From: Prorocentrum cordatum | Taxonomy: Eukaryota > Sar > Dinophyceae > Prorocentrales > Prorocentraceae | Assembly (NCBI GenBank): GCA_963575745.1 | Contig: CAUYUJ010017896.1 | Span: forward strand, 1-64,000 | Length of the DNA stretch: 64,000 bases | Reading direction: 5' to 3' | Shown: one piece after another, positions 21,826 to 32,200 of the stretch | How positions within the stretch are numbered: the stretch's first letter is position 1 | How the letters are laid out: every line of letters starts with the position of its first letter | Position numbers and translations under genes: made by a program | Notes under the pieces: model-generated | Told to the model about the DNA's origin: nothing | What the model saw: the letters and a program-made list of their open reading frames with translations, nothing else | The model's database searches: none

Positions 21826-21986
21826 GTTGCGAAAGGTACCCCTGGCCCAAGGTGCCCCCTAGCTCGTCGCCCAATCTTCTGGAGCTATGGGGCCCACTGG
21901 GCCTCGCGGGGCGTGCCGCGGAGGCCTCTGGGGGCCTCCTTGGAAGTCCTGGGGGTTGCCTTGGGCCATGGGCACTTCTGGCAATA
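21826..21986 (+). repeat. Dispersed repeat D, copy 2
   Basis: Shares about 80 bases with the inverted copy at 19444-19530 and runs directly into R155 copy 3, so D and R155 may be parts of one larger element. Confidence 0.75.
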
Positions 21987-22170
21987 CCCCAGAGATCCGA
22001 TGCCATGATTTTTTCAACACGGGGTCATCGGAAGTCTCGACCCATTCCCCAGGAGCGGTTTTTCATCCTGAGTCCTTTTTTGACGGTCCCGGGGCCCGGC
22101 GAGGGCCGTTGGAAGCCGAAAATGGAGAAAAAACCTCCGTCCTGATTTTTCAATGCGCTGGATCTCTTGG
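21987..22170 (+). repeat. R155 dispersed repeat, copy 3
   Basis: CCCAGAGATCCGATGCCATG, T6, then GTCTCGACCCATTCCCCAGG, GCGGTTTTTCATCCTGAG, TTTTTTGACGGTCCCGGGGC and GAAAAAACCTCCGTCCTG. Its hairpin pairing is weak. Confidence 0.88.
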
Positions 22171-22375
22171 GCCCGACGGTCTGTAGTGGATCTGGCCCCC
22201 CCGCCGCTCGGCGCGCGCCGTCGGCTTCGACCAGGTGCCGCCCCAAGTCCGGGCGTGCGGCGGGCCGCGGGCCGCGGGGCCCAGCGTCGAGAGTGTCGCA
22301 GCGGCGGCCGTGCGCGCGGGGCCTGCGAGCGAGAGGCCGGCAAGGCATGCCGTCGAGATCGTGCCGCCTCGCTTC

Positions 22376-22830
22376 CTCCTCCTCCTGCTGCCCCTTCCTC
22401 CTCCTCCTCCTCCTCCTCCTCCTCCTCCTCCTCCTCCTCCTCCTCCTCCTCCTCCTCCTCCTCCTTCTCTCCTAACTCCTCCTCCTTCTCCTTTTCCTCC
22501 TCCTCCCTCCTCCTCCTCCTCCTCCTCCTCCTCCTCCTCCTCCTCCTCCTCCTCCCTCCTCCTCCCTCCCTCCTCCTCTCCTCCTCCTCCTCCTCCTCCT
22601 CCTCCTCCTCCTCCTCCTCCGCCCATCCCTCCTCCTCCTCCTCTCCTCCTCCTCCTCCTCCTCCTCCTCCTCCTCCTCCTCCTCCTCCTCCTCCTCCTCC
22701 TCCTCCTCCTCCTCCTCCCCCCCTCTCCTCCCTCCTCTCCTTCCTCCTCCTCCTCCTCCTCCTCCTCCTCCTCCTACCTCCTCCTCCTCCTCCTCCTCCC
22801 TCCTCCTCCCTCCTCCTCCTCCCTCCTTCT
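22376..22830. repeat. (TCC)n tract
   Basis: About 450 bases of TCC triplets with occasional CTC, TTC and CCC changes. Confidence 0.97.
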
Positions 22831-22837
22831 CCGTGGA

Positions 22838-23940
22838 CTCCCCCCAGCGGTCTGGACCCATTCCCCGGGACCGCATCTGCATCCCGAGTCGTTCTTCGAC
22901 GCTCCCGAGGGCCGGTGAGGGCCCCCCAGAGGCCGAAATCTAATAAAAAACTCCTTGTCCCGATTTTTCCCTGACCCGAAGGGCTATGGCGATACGGGGC
23001 GCTTTTTCGCTGCGGCCCCGCGCGGAGGGTACATGCCCGACCTCAGAATAGGCCGACCCTGCCAAATCAAGGTCACCCTTGTGTCCTGAGCTTCGCGATA
23101 CATGCCTTCTTTCATTCCCATGAACATCCCAGAGATCCGACGTCGTGTTTTTTCAATACGGGGTCCCTTGGAAGTCTCGACCCATTCCCCAGGACCGGCT
23201 TGTCGTCCCGAGTCGTGTTTTGACGGTCCCGAAGCCCAGCGGGGGCCTTTGGAGGCCGCAAAGGGCGAAAAACCTCCACCACCTTGATGCTTACAATGCG
23301 CTGGATCTCTGGGATGTGGCCCTCGGAAGGGTCTCGTGTCCTCTCGCGCGTCCTCTCCAATCCACGCCGACCCCAGACATGCGACGTCCTGATTTTTTCA
23401 GGACGGCGTCCCTGGAAGTCTCGACCCTTTCCCCGGGACCGGTTTTTCGTCCCCCGGAGTCGTTTCCTGACGGCCCCGAGGCCCGGCGAGGGCCCCGAAG
23501 GGCTGGACATAGCGAAAAACTTGCCGCCCTGATTTTCTTCCCGACGCGATCGTGTCTGGGACCGTATCCCCAGAGATCCGATGTCGTGATTTTTCAATGC
23601 GGGGTCTCCGGTAGTCTCGACCCATTCCCCAGGACCGGTTATTCATCCTGAGAGGTTTTTTGACGGTCCCGGGGCCCGGCGAGGGCCGCTCCCAGACCCC
23701 CGACGTAATGATTTTTTCATTACGTCGACCCCCAGAGGTCCCGACCCTTTCCCCATGACCGGCTTTGCATCCTGATCGTTTTTTGACGCTCCCGAGGCCC
23801 GGTGAGGGCCCCCGGAGGCCGAAAATTAGGAAAAACCTCCCGTCGTGATTTTTTCATTACTCGAGGGGGTCTGGGCTAGAGGCCGAAAGTCGAGAAAAAA
23901 ACCCGTCTTGACATTTTCAATTTACGTTGGAGGTCTGGGC
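22838..23940 (+). repeat. Array of R155 copies 4-9
   Basis: Copies at about 22838-22990, 23126-23310, 23372-23562, 23570-23690, 23691-23868 and a partial 23869-23940, all in the same direction but unevenly spaced. The hairpin near each start varies: the copy at 23372 has GTCCTGA/TCAGGAC, and the copy at 23691 has CGTAATGA/TCATTACG. In the copies at 23126 and 23570 pairing is largely lost. No coding potential. Confidence 0.88.
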
Positions 23941-24549
23941 CCGCGCGGCGCCGCCTGCGCGCCCCGGGCGCCAGGCGGCCCCAGCCGCCGCCGGGGCCGG
24001 CGCGGCCGCGGCCCGGCGCCCGGTGCGCCGCGAGCCCGCCGCTGCCCGCCGGCGTGCCGCGGCGGCCGCCGGTGGCGAGCGGGCCGCCCCCATAGGGGGG
24101 GGGGGGTCCGGGGGGCAAAGGGCCGGGATCGGGGGAGCGTAAGACCCAGGTTTGCCAGGACTCGGGTTCGCCATCGTTTTTTGACGACCGCGCCTCGGAT
24201 TTTGACGAGGAGGAGTTTCGTTGGATGTCTGCAGCGGGAGGCCTCGTCAAAATGCAGGCTCGGCCTCGTCATTTTTTTGACGACCTCGTCGGGGATTTCC
24301 GAGTCCCCCGTACCCGGGTCTTACGTCTCCCCGACCAGACATGGGGGGCGGAAAAGAGGGGGGTGATGACTAGGGGGCGGTGGATATCATGGCGGGGGCC
24401 ATGGTATCTCCCCAGGTTTCATGGCCTCCCTTCTTATTTCATGACGTCCCTGGCCCCCCAGCTGGGCCGCGCACATGCCGCCGGTCATGATTTGCACCCC
24501 CCCCTCTTGGACACCCCCCTCGTGGCCGCTCCCGAAGACAGGATCGCGG
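23941..24549. other. Extremely GC-rich then unique sequence
   Basis: 23941-24085 is over 85% G+C (GGCGCCGCC-type blocks). 24090-24120 contains a G10 run. The rest has three GACGACCTCG/CCTCGTC near-repeats. No gene supported. Confidence 0.45.
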
Positions 24550-24715
24550 CGTGGGAAAAGCAGGACGGCAAGTGTTTCGCTATTTCCAGCCCTTCGGGGC
24601 CCTCGCCGGGCCTCGGGACCGCCAGAAAGCGACTCAGGACGAAAAACCGGTCCCGGGGAAAGGGGCGGGAGTTCCAGGGACGCCGTCCTGAAAAAATCAG
24701 GACGTCGCATGTCTG
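24550..24715 (-). repeat. R155 dispersed repeat, copy 10 (inverted)
   Basis: The reverse complement contains GACGTCCTGA, T-run, TCAGGACG, CCTGGAACTCCCGCCCCTTT, ACCGGTTTTTCGTCCTGAGT and CCCGAGGCCCGGCGAGGGCC. Confidence 0.87.
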
Positions 24716-24744
24716 GGAAGGGGGAGGATCTGGGCCCTCTATAG

Positions 24745-24955
24745 ATGGGGTCGTAGTCGATGGGGTCGGAGGATCGCGCCGCATCGCCGATGCATCTGCG
24801 ATGCGGCTCGATGCGGAGCCCGATTTGCTTCACGTCGACGCGGCCGAAGCATCGCCGACGTCGACGATGCATCGCAGGTGCATCGCCGATGCATCGCCGA
24901 TGTATCGGCGATGCGGCGCGATCCTCCGACCTTATCTACTCCGACCCCATCTAGG
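24745..24955. repeat. Foldback element with ~58-bp arms and CGATGCATCG palindromes
   Basis: The left arm from 24745 (GATGGGGTCG ... GTCGGAGGATCGCGCCGCAT) pairs with the right arm ending about 24955. Both arms carry GGAGGATCGCGCCGCATCGC. The interior holds repeated GCATCGCCGATGCATCG units that are themselves palindromic. Confidence 0.85.
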
Positions 24956-24962
24956 AGGCCTC

Positions 24963-25075
24963 TAGCGGAGGAGGAGGATGAGGAGGAGGAGGAGGAGGAG
25001 GAAGACGACGATGAGGAGGAAGAGGACGAGGAGGAGAAGGAGGAGGAGCAGGAGGAGCAGGAGGAGGAGGGCGAC
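24963..25075. repeat. (GGA)n tract
   Basis: GGA triplets with GAC/GAT/CAG interruptions. Lies directly beside dispersed repeat E copy A, as a GGA-flanked segment also does for copy B. Confidence 0.95.
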
Positions 25076-25095
25076 GTTTGGCGTCGCGCACAAAT

Positions 25096-25390
25096 CGAGC
25101 AGTGGCGATGCGTCCTGGCTTGCCTCTAGGCCCACCAAAGATTGTTCTAAGAACCATTTTTTGTCTGCACGAAATGTTATCATACCATTTTCTGGCTGAG
25201 ACTGTCTTGTGCCAACACGTCGGGCTTCTGTTCTAAGAGCATTGTTATTGTACTTAGGGCATTATGGGTTATACGAACATGTCGTGGTAGGCCTATAGGA
25301 ATGCAGGGACGGTCGGTCCCTGCTCAAAGGAGGTTGTTTCTCATCTTCGGGGGACCTTTCCTGTCTGGTAAATGGTCGTCTTTTCTGGAG
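25096..25390 (+). repeat. Dispersed repeat E, copy A
   Basis: Aligns with 36365-36589: both begin AGCAGTGGCGA.GCGTCCTGGC, contain GTTCTAAGAAC and TTCTGGCTGAG.CTGTCTTG, and continue to GGCCTAT. Several near-palindromic GTTCTAAGAAC/GTTCTAAGAGC motifs are spaced along it. AT-richer than its surroundings. Confidence 0.85.
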
Positions 25391-25394
25391 CTCC

Positions 25395-25475
25395 GACGTG
25401 GCTTCGACGCGGATTCGACACGGATTTGATTCGCTCGACACGGATTTGACACGGATTCGACGTGGATCGTGGCGC
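25395..25475. repeat. Short array of TTCGACACGGAT units
   Basis: Six imperfect 11-15-base units (TCCGACGTGGC, TTCGACGCGGA, TTCGACACGGA, CTCGACACGGA and others). Confidence 0.8.
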
Positions 25476-25669
25476 GACAGGGACAGACAAGGTCCCCCGA
25501 AGATGCAACACAACGGAGGGGATAGGCCTAGGGCGGGATCATCGCCGCCCTGATGCGCACGTTTTTGAAACGCAGCACGTGCCGTGTTCAGAAGCGTCCG
25601 TGTCAGCACGTTGCGTGCTGGCTCAACGTGTTGGCCCACGTTTGGGCGAACGTATCGGGCCACCCCAGG

Positions 25670-25830
25670 GGTCAGAGGAGGGAAAGGTACCCATACCGTT
25701 ACCCTGCGCCTATTTTCGTCCCTTTTGGGAGGGCCTCCCGGGAAGCCCTCGTCGCCGCCGCTGGATTCGCCTCGAAATCCCGGTCAGAACGCAACCCGGG
25801 AGAGATTTAAATCGGGCCTGTCCCTCTACA
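25670..25830 (+). repeat. Dispersed repeat F, copy 1
   Basis: Shares AGGAGGGAAAGGTACCCATAC and CCTCGTCGCCGCCGCTGGAT, then CGCCTC.AAATCC.GGTCA, with 26140-26290. The second half is also at 38160-38250. Confidence 0.82.
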
Positions 25831-25944
25831 GGAGGAACAGATGAGCAACCAAAAATAGTGAAACAATCGTCTGAGATTTTTGTTTGCTCTGTTTGAGTTT
25901 CTCTATTTTTGTTTTCAAAGCAAAAAAGACAAAATCGTCCCACC

Positions 25945-25983
25945 TCCTCCTCCTCCTCCTCCTCCTCCTCCTCCTCCTCCTCC
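25945..25983. repeat. (TCC)n tract
   Basis: 13 TCC triplets. Confidence 0.95.
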
Positions 25984-26039
25984 GCCTGTAGGAGGACAGG
26001 CCCAGCCCAAGGAGAGATCCGTGGAGCCGCGGTATCGGC

Positions 26040-26300
26040 ACCTTTTGGCTGCCTCGAGGGGGGGAGGGTCCAAGGGACGACCTGTGTGCACCGAGGCGTC
26101 GTCGATCCTCGGCACAGTTGCTTCGGCCTTCTGAGCCGAGAAACTATTCAGGGGAGGAAAAGGTACCCATACCTCTACCCTCCCCTCGTTTTCCCCTTTT
26201 TGGGCCTCCGGGGCCTCCGTCGTCGCCACCGCTGGATTCGCCTCAAAATCCTGGTCATAACGCACCCCAGGAGAGGTCCGGGGAGTAGCGGGATCGGCAC
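26040..26300 (+). repeat. Repeats G (copy 1) and F (copy 2)
   Basis: 26040-26135 matches 26650-26750 (GAGGCGTCGTCGATCCTCGG and CTTCGGCC.TCTGAGCCGA). 26140-26290 is the second copy of repeat F. Confidence 0.8.
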
Positions 26301-26649
26301 CATGTGGTTTCCCCAACTGTGTCGGGGGTGGACAGAACACCCACCCTGACACGTCGATTCGTGAATTGTCCGTTTTCGGTTCTCGAGAGGGCGCCGCGGC
26401 CGTCATTTTCCAGGCTGGCGCCCGCCAGGTTTGGGCCCGAGGTCGTTCTCACTAAACCAGGTGTTCCTGAAGGGGGTTCTGTCCATCCCCGACTATGCAT
26501 CGACCCTGAATCGCCCAATGATCGCCAACAGGGGCTCGATAGCCCCTCCCCGCCCAGGAAGGTGCGGATTCGCTATCGGGGGCATATCGCCAAGCTATCG
26601 GCGAGGGATCGCCGGTTCCAGGTCGATGTGCCCCCCCCTACGCCAGTCC
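26301..26649. other. Unique spacer
   Basis: No gene or repeat recognised. Confidence 0.4.
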
Positions 26650-26760
26650 CTCCTATCGTTGCCCCTCAGGGAGGGGGGGTCCGCGGACGACTTGTGTGCA
26701 TCGAGGCGTCGTCGATCCTCGGCATAGCTGCTTCGGCCCCCTGAGCCGAAAATCTAAGCA
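26650..26760 (+). repeat. Dispersed repeat G, copy 2
   Basis: Direct repeat of 26040-26135 with about 85% matches by eye. Confidence 0.78.
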
Positions 26761-26794
26761 GCGGGGCCTGAATGACGTCCAAAGGGGAGGGGGC

Positions 26795-26905
26795 GGGATC
26801 TTATCGAGATACTCCCGCGGAGCCCCGGAGATCGGTAATGTGGGAGATCCCGTCGAGGTGTTCGGGAGATACGCTCGCCGAGTCCTGGAGGTCGGTAATG
26901 TGCAC
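26795..26905 (+). repeat. Two-copy tandem repeat, ~70-bp period
   Basis: GAGATACTCCCGCGGAGCC...GGTAATGTG is repeated as GAGATACGCTCGCCGAGTCC...GGTAATGTG. Confidence 0.7.
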
Positions 26906-27837
26906 GGCTTGCTGAGGCCCCTGAGCTGGGTCTGACCGAAAAACAAGTGTGCCACAGAACCAGCTATTCAGGGAGGGGGTGGGGGGGGACGGCCGCTTTT
27001 GGCAACCGTGCTGCCCACTCTATCTTCCCATCCTCGTCCTCCCTCATCTTCGTCAAGGCCGCGTCTCACGCGCTCAGTGGCCAGGAGTGTGGTTTCGCAA
27101 TGCCAGCTTGTCGACGGATGCGAGGCTTGCGTTATTTATTTAGATATATATATACACATATAACTGGATATGTCGCCGCCCCGTTTGTTCCGTGACGCGC
27201 GGCCTTCTGTCAATGAGAGGGCGCCTCGGGCACCGCGTTTGCCGTTGGTTTGTCGCGGTGCCATCTTCGTCTATTTGGGCGCGTCCAAAACAGTTGGCGC
27301 GGCGATGCATACACATACAGACGGTGCAAAAGCAACATCGCTTGAGATCCGACGTTGCCACCAACGTTGCAACATCGCAAAACATCACGACCAGAGCCCC
27401 GGACCCCATCTTTCTGCGTCATTTTTCGAGCAGGTCCAGGGGCCCGAGATGAAGCGACAACCTTGGCGATCGCAAACATGGATCAAGAGGGCGTGGATTA
27501 GCGACGGGTCCCGTTTCCATGGGAAATCGCAGATTTCCGTCGCCAAACGAGGCGGCACCGGCCGCATTCTGGGGAGGGCAGCAACCCACCCCGATCCATG
27601 GATTTGGCGACCGCGCGCCACATGATCGCCAACCCATGTTTGCCCGCCCCCGAAAAACGCCCTTCCTCCCCCTTCCTCCTCAACCTCCTCCTTTTGCCCG
27701 TCCTCCTCATTTTTGCTGCAACCAGCGTGCCCATGGGGTGCGGCACTCGCCAAGCAGACGGGGGCTCGACTCTTCCTTCGTGGATGGTCAGGCCGATTCG
27801 ATCCGATCTCCCTCTGCCTTCAGGACCCATGCATACA
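26906..27837. other. Unique sequence, no supported gene
   Basis: Includes a short (TA)n tract at about 27145-27155. Open frames at 27170-27625 (+) and 27385-27753 (-) lack recognisable domains. Confidence 0.45.
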
Positions 27838-27853
27838 ATGATAAGAATGATAA

Positions 27854-27893
<40 letters not shown>

Positions 27894-27895
27894 TG
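27838..27895. repeat. (AAT)n tract
   Basis: AATGATAAG units followed by 14 AAT triplets. Confidence 0.95.
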
Positions 27896-28121
27896 AACAA
27901 ATTCTTTTTTATAAAAAAGTCAAAAAAAAGTCGCCAGGATCTCAGGTTTTTCATGCTGGCGAGGGCTGGGGGCAGCGGCGGGGCGCCAGGGTGCGCCTGG
28001 CGCCCGGGGGGGGCCGCGGGTCCGCCGCGCGGGGCGCGGCGGCGGCGCTTCCGCGGGGCGCGGGGGCGACTGCGCTGCACTCGCAGAGGCGAGGACGGGG
28101 GCGAGTGCTCAGGAGCGAAAG
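27896..28121. other. Unique GC-rich spacer
   Basis: No gene recognised. Confidence 0.4.
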
Positions 28122-28256
28122 AAGGACGTACATGTACATGAATCCACGCTGGTTTCGAGAGTACGCATTGCGAAAATGTTCGTACAACGCGGCCGGTCTC
28201 GCGGATCGAGGGGCCGTGTTCATGTACATAGCTGGGCGCGTACGTCCTTTGTGGGC
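28122..28256. repeat. Small foldback, ~135 bp
   Basis: AAGGACGTACATGTACATGAA at the left pairs with CATGTACAT...GCGTACGTCCTT at the right. The right arm carries a 10-base insertion. No clear target-site duplication. Confidence 0.6.
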
Positions 28257-28984
28257 TCCCTAAGTGCAGCACGCAGCCCAGGAGGCGGGCACTGCTTGCA
28301 TCGAAGAAAAAGGAGATTGCAGAAACATCAGCTTCTGGCGCTCGCCGCAGACTTTTCTGGCGGCGCCTCCGGCGCCGCCCCTGGCGCGCTGCGCGCTCCA
28401 GGGAGAGGGGCCTGGCGCGGATCCAAGAACTCCGCGCGGAGCGCCCAAAGTTTGTGTTTGCGGCGTTCTTTCTTCCTCCACCAGGGGCGGGCACTAGTTG
28501 CACGCATCCGCTTGGACGCCTCGCCGGTGGCATGGGCCGGCGGCGCCCCTGGGTGCGCGCAGTGCCCTCGCCTGGGCTGCTCGCTCCCCGTCGTCGCCCC
28601 CGACGCACGCCGGCACCTCGCGACCTGGGCCGGAGTCCTGGTCATTGTGGAGCCAATCCTTGGCTGCTTCTTGTTCGCCCGGGTCGCCGAGGACGTCATC
28701 GTGCTGCGGGGTCCGCTCCCGCCCCCCCCCCCTCCAACAGAAGTTGTTCTGCGTCGGCGGCGAGGCAAGCACTGCGCCAGCGAGCGGCGATCCGGGGGCA
28801 ACCGAAGCGCGAGTCGGCCGGCGTGCGAGAGGGGGAAAATGAAAGGGGGGGACGAGGCGGCCGCACCCTCCGACAGAGACGAACTCCTTGGACGTCCTGT
28901 TTCTGCTTCTGGTCGGGCGGAGCCGCAGCGGGAAGAGCGCGGACCGCGCCTTGCGCCGCGCGGGGCGCCGCGGGAGGCAGGTGG
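28257..28984. other. Unique GC-rich sequence
   Basis: A plus-strand frame over 28570-28720 contains a hydrophobic stretch (HLATWAGVLVIVEPILGC) that could be a membrane segment. No start, domain or splice context supports a gene. Confidence 0.35.
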
Positions 28985-29157
28985 AAACCAGAGGAGGAGG
29001 AGGAGGAGGAGGAGGAGGAGGAGGAGGGAGGAGGAGGAGAGAGGAGGGGAAGGAGAGGAGCAGGAGAGGAGGAGGAGGAGGAGGATGAGAGGAGGAGGAG
29101 GAGGAGGAGGAGGAGGAGGAGGAGGAGGAGGAGGAGGAGGAGGAGGAGGAGGGAGTG
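28985..29157. repeat. (GGA)n tract at the 3' boundary of LINE-A
   Basis: GGA triplets on the plus strand, which is (TCC)n in the reading direction of LINE-A. LINE-A sequence begins within a few bases of its end. Confidence 0.95.
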
Positions 29158-29280
29158 GAGCAATCGGACGTAGTCCGTTCGGAACCCAGAGATGCCAGGG
29201 GGGCCATCCAGTATTTCTCGGAGGGCCGTGGGGGGCGACATCCCACGGCCCACCGCGACAGGCCCCCCTGGCCTCACAAT

Positions 29281-32200
29281 TTACTCGGAGGCAGCTCCCG
29301 CCGCGTAGGAACCGATCGCGGCTTCGGCTGCCGAAACGTGCAAAGCCTCTAGCACTGACTTGCTGGGACCCGATCTGGACGGGTGGAGGCCTCGCCTGAT
29401 CCTGCTGAGGTTCTCGAGGCCTTTGCCAGTGGGTCCCAGGGCCCTGCGCTCTCCCACTTGGTGGGAGAGAGGGCACGGCAAAAGTAGGCTTTTAACCTGG
29501 TGCGTGGCCGTATGGCCGCACTTAACACAGAAGAACAATTGCCACTTGGGGATGGTGGCCAAAGTGTGGGAGGGGTGGATCAACTTGCCACTGATCACGC
29601 GGGGACCCCTCGACCACAGCACCTCTCCACACGCAGCGAACTCGGGAAGGGGGCAAGGCGGCACACACTCTGAGGCGGCAGCTGGAATAACGTGGCAAGC
29701 GTCAACGATGATGAGGCAGGCTGGGCATCTCCATTTGTCTGCACACCGCTCGAATTTGTGCTGAGAAGCCGCGATCGCGGTCTGCAACTGCGAGCGAGGG
29801 GCTGCCTCCTGGGTGGATTGCCTCTCTGGCCACAGTCCTCGAGGCTCTGAATTCTTGCCTAAGGAACGTAAAATCAGTCGTGCCCTCTGCCGGACGATGG
29901 CAGCAATAGCGTCGTATTCATCGGTCCTGGGGACGGGCGGGAGGGCAAGGGTGGCCGACTTGTGGGCCGCGCTTCCCGCGAGCTCGTCGGCATGCTGGTT
30001 GCCGAGAGCCAGAAATTTTTGGAAACCATGCAACGTGAGGGGATCGGCGTGAGATGGGGTCCAGAGCACCGTGACCGAAGAGCAGCCGCCAGATCGATCC
30101 TGCACGAGGTGCCGAATTCTCAGCCAGAGATCCCCATTCTTATTCTTGCCTCTGAGGCTGCCAGGTCTGAGACATCTGCCATTCTGCCAGCCGCGCTGCA
30201 GGGCAAGGTGATCAGTAACAAACGTGAAATCCTGCTGGCACGTCTCCAGTGCCAGGCAAAACGCATGCAATTCGCCTCTTGGGACGGTCTGGCGGGGGCC
30301 TGGGAGGGGGGCGAGGAGGCCCGCGTGGAGGGTCCAGGAGGCCGAGGGAGGGTCCCATCGGAGGGCCGCGAGGCCAGAACCAACACGGCGTCGCCTGACG
30401 TCGTCGGAAAAGGCGCCGCCAGACCCGTCGCCAAAAAGAAACAACTCGCCCTCAGCGTTACGAGCTCCTTCCCACGACGGCAACCCCTCCCGCACCGCAC
30501 CAACAAACTCCCACCCGTCCCTCCCAGTCAATGGCTCGAACGCGGGCGTAGTGAGAGCGACAGAGGGGATGCCACGGAGCCACAGGGCAGGGTCAGCATT
30601 GGCCCCCGCCACGGCTCGCGGTAGTAACTTGTCACTGGCCTCAAACTCAGGTCCCACATTCGCCTCGCACTGCCACATTCGGTGAAACAAGGTTTCAGGA
30701 ACTCCTGCGCTGCATCGGTCGCAGTTCTTGTCGATCTGGTAGCCCGCGTTGTGGAGGCGGTCTCTGGTCCATTGTCCACCACTGATGACGGTGTTGTTGA
30801 GGGCCCAGTCGCTGAAATCACCGTTTGCGAGGAGCCTCCTTTGTTCAATGCGGATAGTGACCATGTCCGCACCTCCAGCAAGCGTGTCACCATGGTCATG
30901 CGTAGCGGCCTGAGTCCAGAGGAGCCTGTGCAAATCCTCGCTGAGGTCCTGCAATACTGCGTGGATGTCGGCGTCGAGGAGGTCAGGGTCATCGGCAGGG
31001 GGGAGGTTCCACTCCTCGATGTAGCCGTCCTTCGTGCGTCTCCACGCGGTAGCTGAGGTCGGCTCCCAGCTGGCCTCCAGCAGGGTCGCGATGGCCGCGC
31101 CAGTGGGCCCCTTGACCCTGCACCACAGCTTGGGGCCTGCGGCGAGCAAGGTGGTCTTGATCCTTGGCCATGCTCTGATGATCCTGGCGTGCGTGCTCGG
31201 GTGGCGTATCCAGTGCTGGAGCCAAGCCTCGATGAATTCGATCCTTAGGGGAACTCCTGGGTCCATGCCGTCGAAGGTGGCGCCGAGGAGGGAGGTGAGG
31301 CATCGGCCCGCTGCTGCTCCCGCGGCCGCAATGGCTGCCTGACGCCGCCATCGTAGTAGAGCGTGCCGCGCGAGACCGTGCACCTGATGACCGAAAACTC
31401 CTTCGGGGAGAGCCCCTGTGCGCCACAGTCCTGCTGAGATTCGAGCCTGCTGTGCAGTGCTCCGTAGTCGGTGTATCTTGCGAAACGTAGCTGCGGCTGA
31501 GCTCTGTCGCTTCCTGGCTCTGGCTTGTACCCGTCGGGTAGCCGCAGCCGCGTCAACACCGAGGTCGACGGCCGTGGCAGTCGCAGTAATTGGGATGTCG
31601 TACTGCCGCAACTCCTTGGCTAGCGATTTGCGGACCTTGGGGGTGGAGCCGATGAGGACCGTCTTGTCAGAGATAGGCAGCTCGAACTCCTTCAGACCGT
31701 CGCAGAGCGTCTTGGCGGCACGGGGGAGGTGCTTCTGTAGTGTGCGTAGGACTCCTTCGACTCGAAGGACAGTGTCGTCTACGAAGGTCCACATCTGGGC
31801 AAGCTCTGCCTGAGCTTGGGCTTGCCGTAGAATAGGAAGTAATAGGAGTCGTGCCAAGGTCGTGCCGTGCGGGGAGCCTGCGATGATGCCTTCGGAGGCG
31901 AAGATAGGCATACTCACCCATTGTCGACTGCGCAAGAATCTGGGCGCCAGGTATAGCTGCACTTCCAGTAGTAGAATGATGGGGGGGAAGCCGCAGTTGA
32001 GGCCGACCATAATGAGGTTGGCGAGCTTGATATTGTCGTAGAACTTCTGGATGTCTAATAGCAATGTGGCTGACTGTATACCAAGTGCTGAGGCTGTCTC
32101 GTCTAACAAGGCCCTGTGTAGGGCGGCCTGGAGAGCTGAGGAACCTTTGATGGCTGTAGTCCAGAAGTCGTCCAGGCCGTCCAGGATGTAGATGCAGTCG

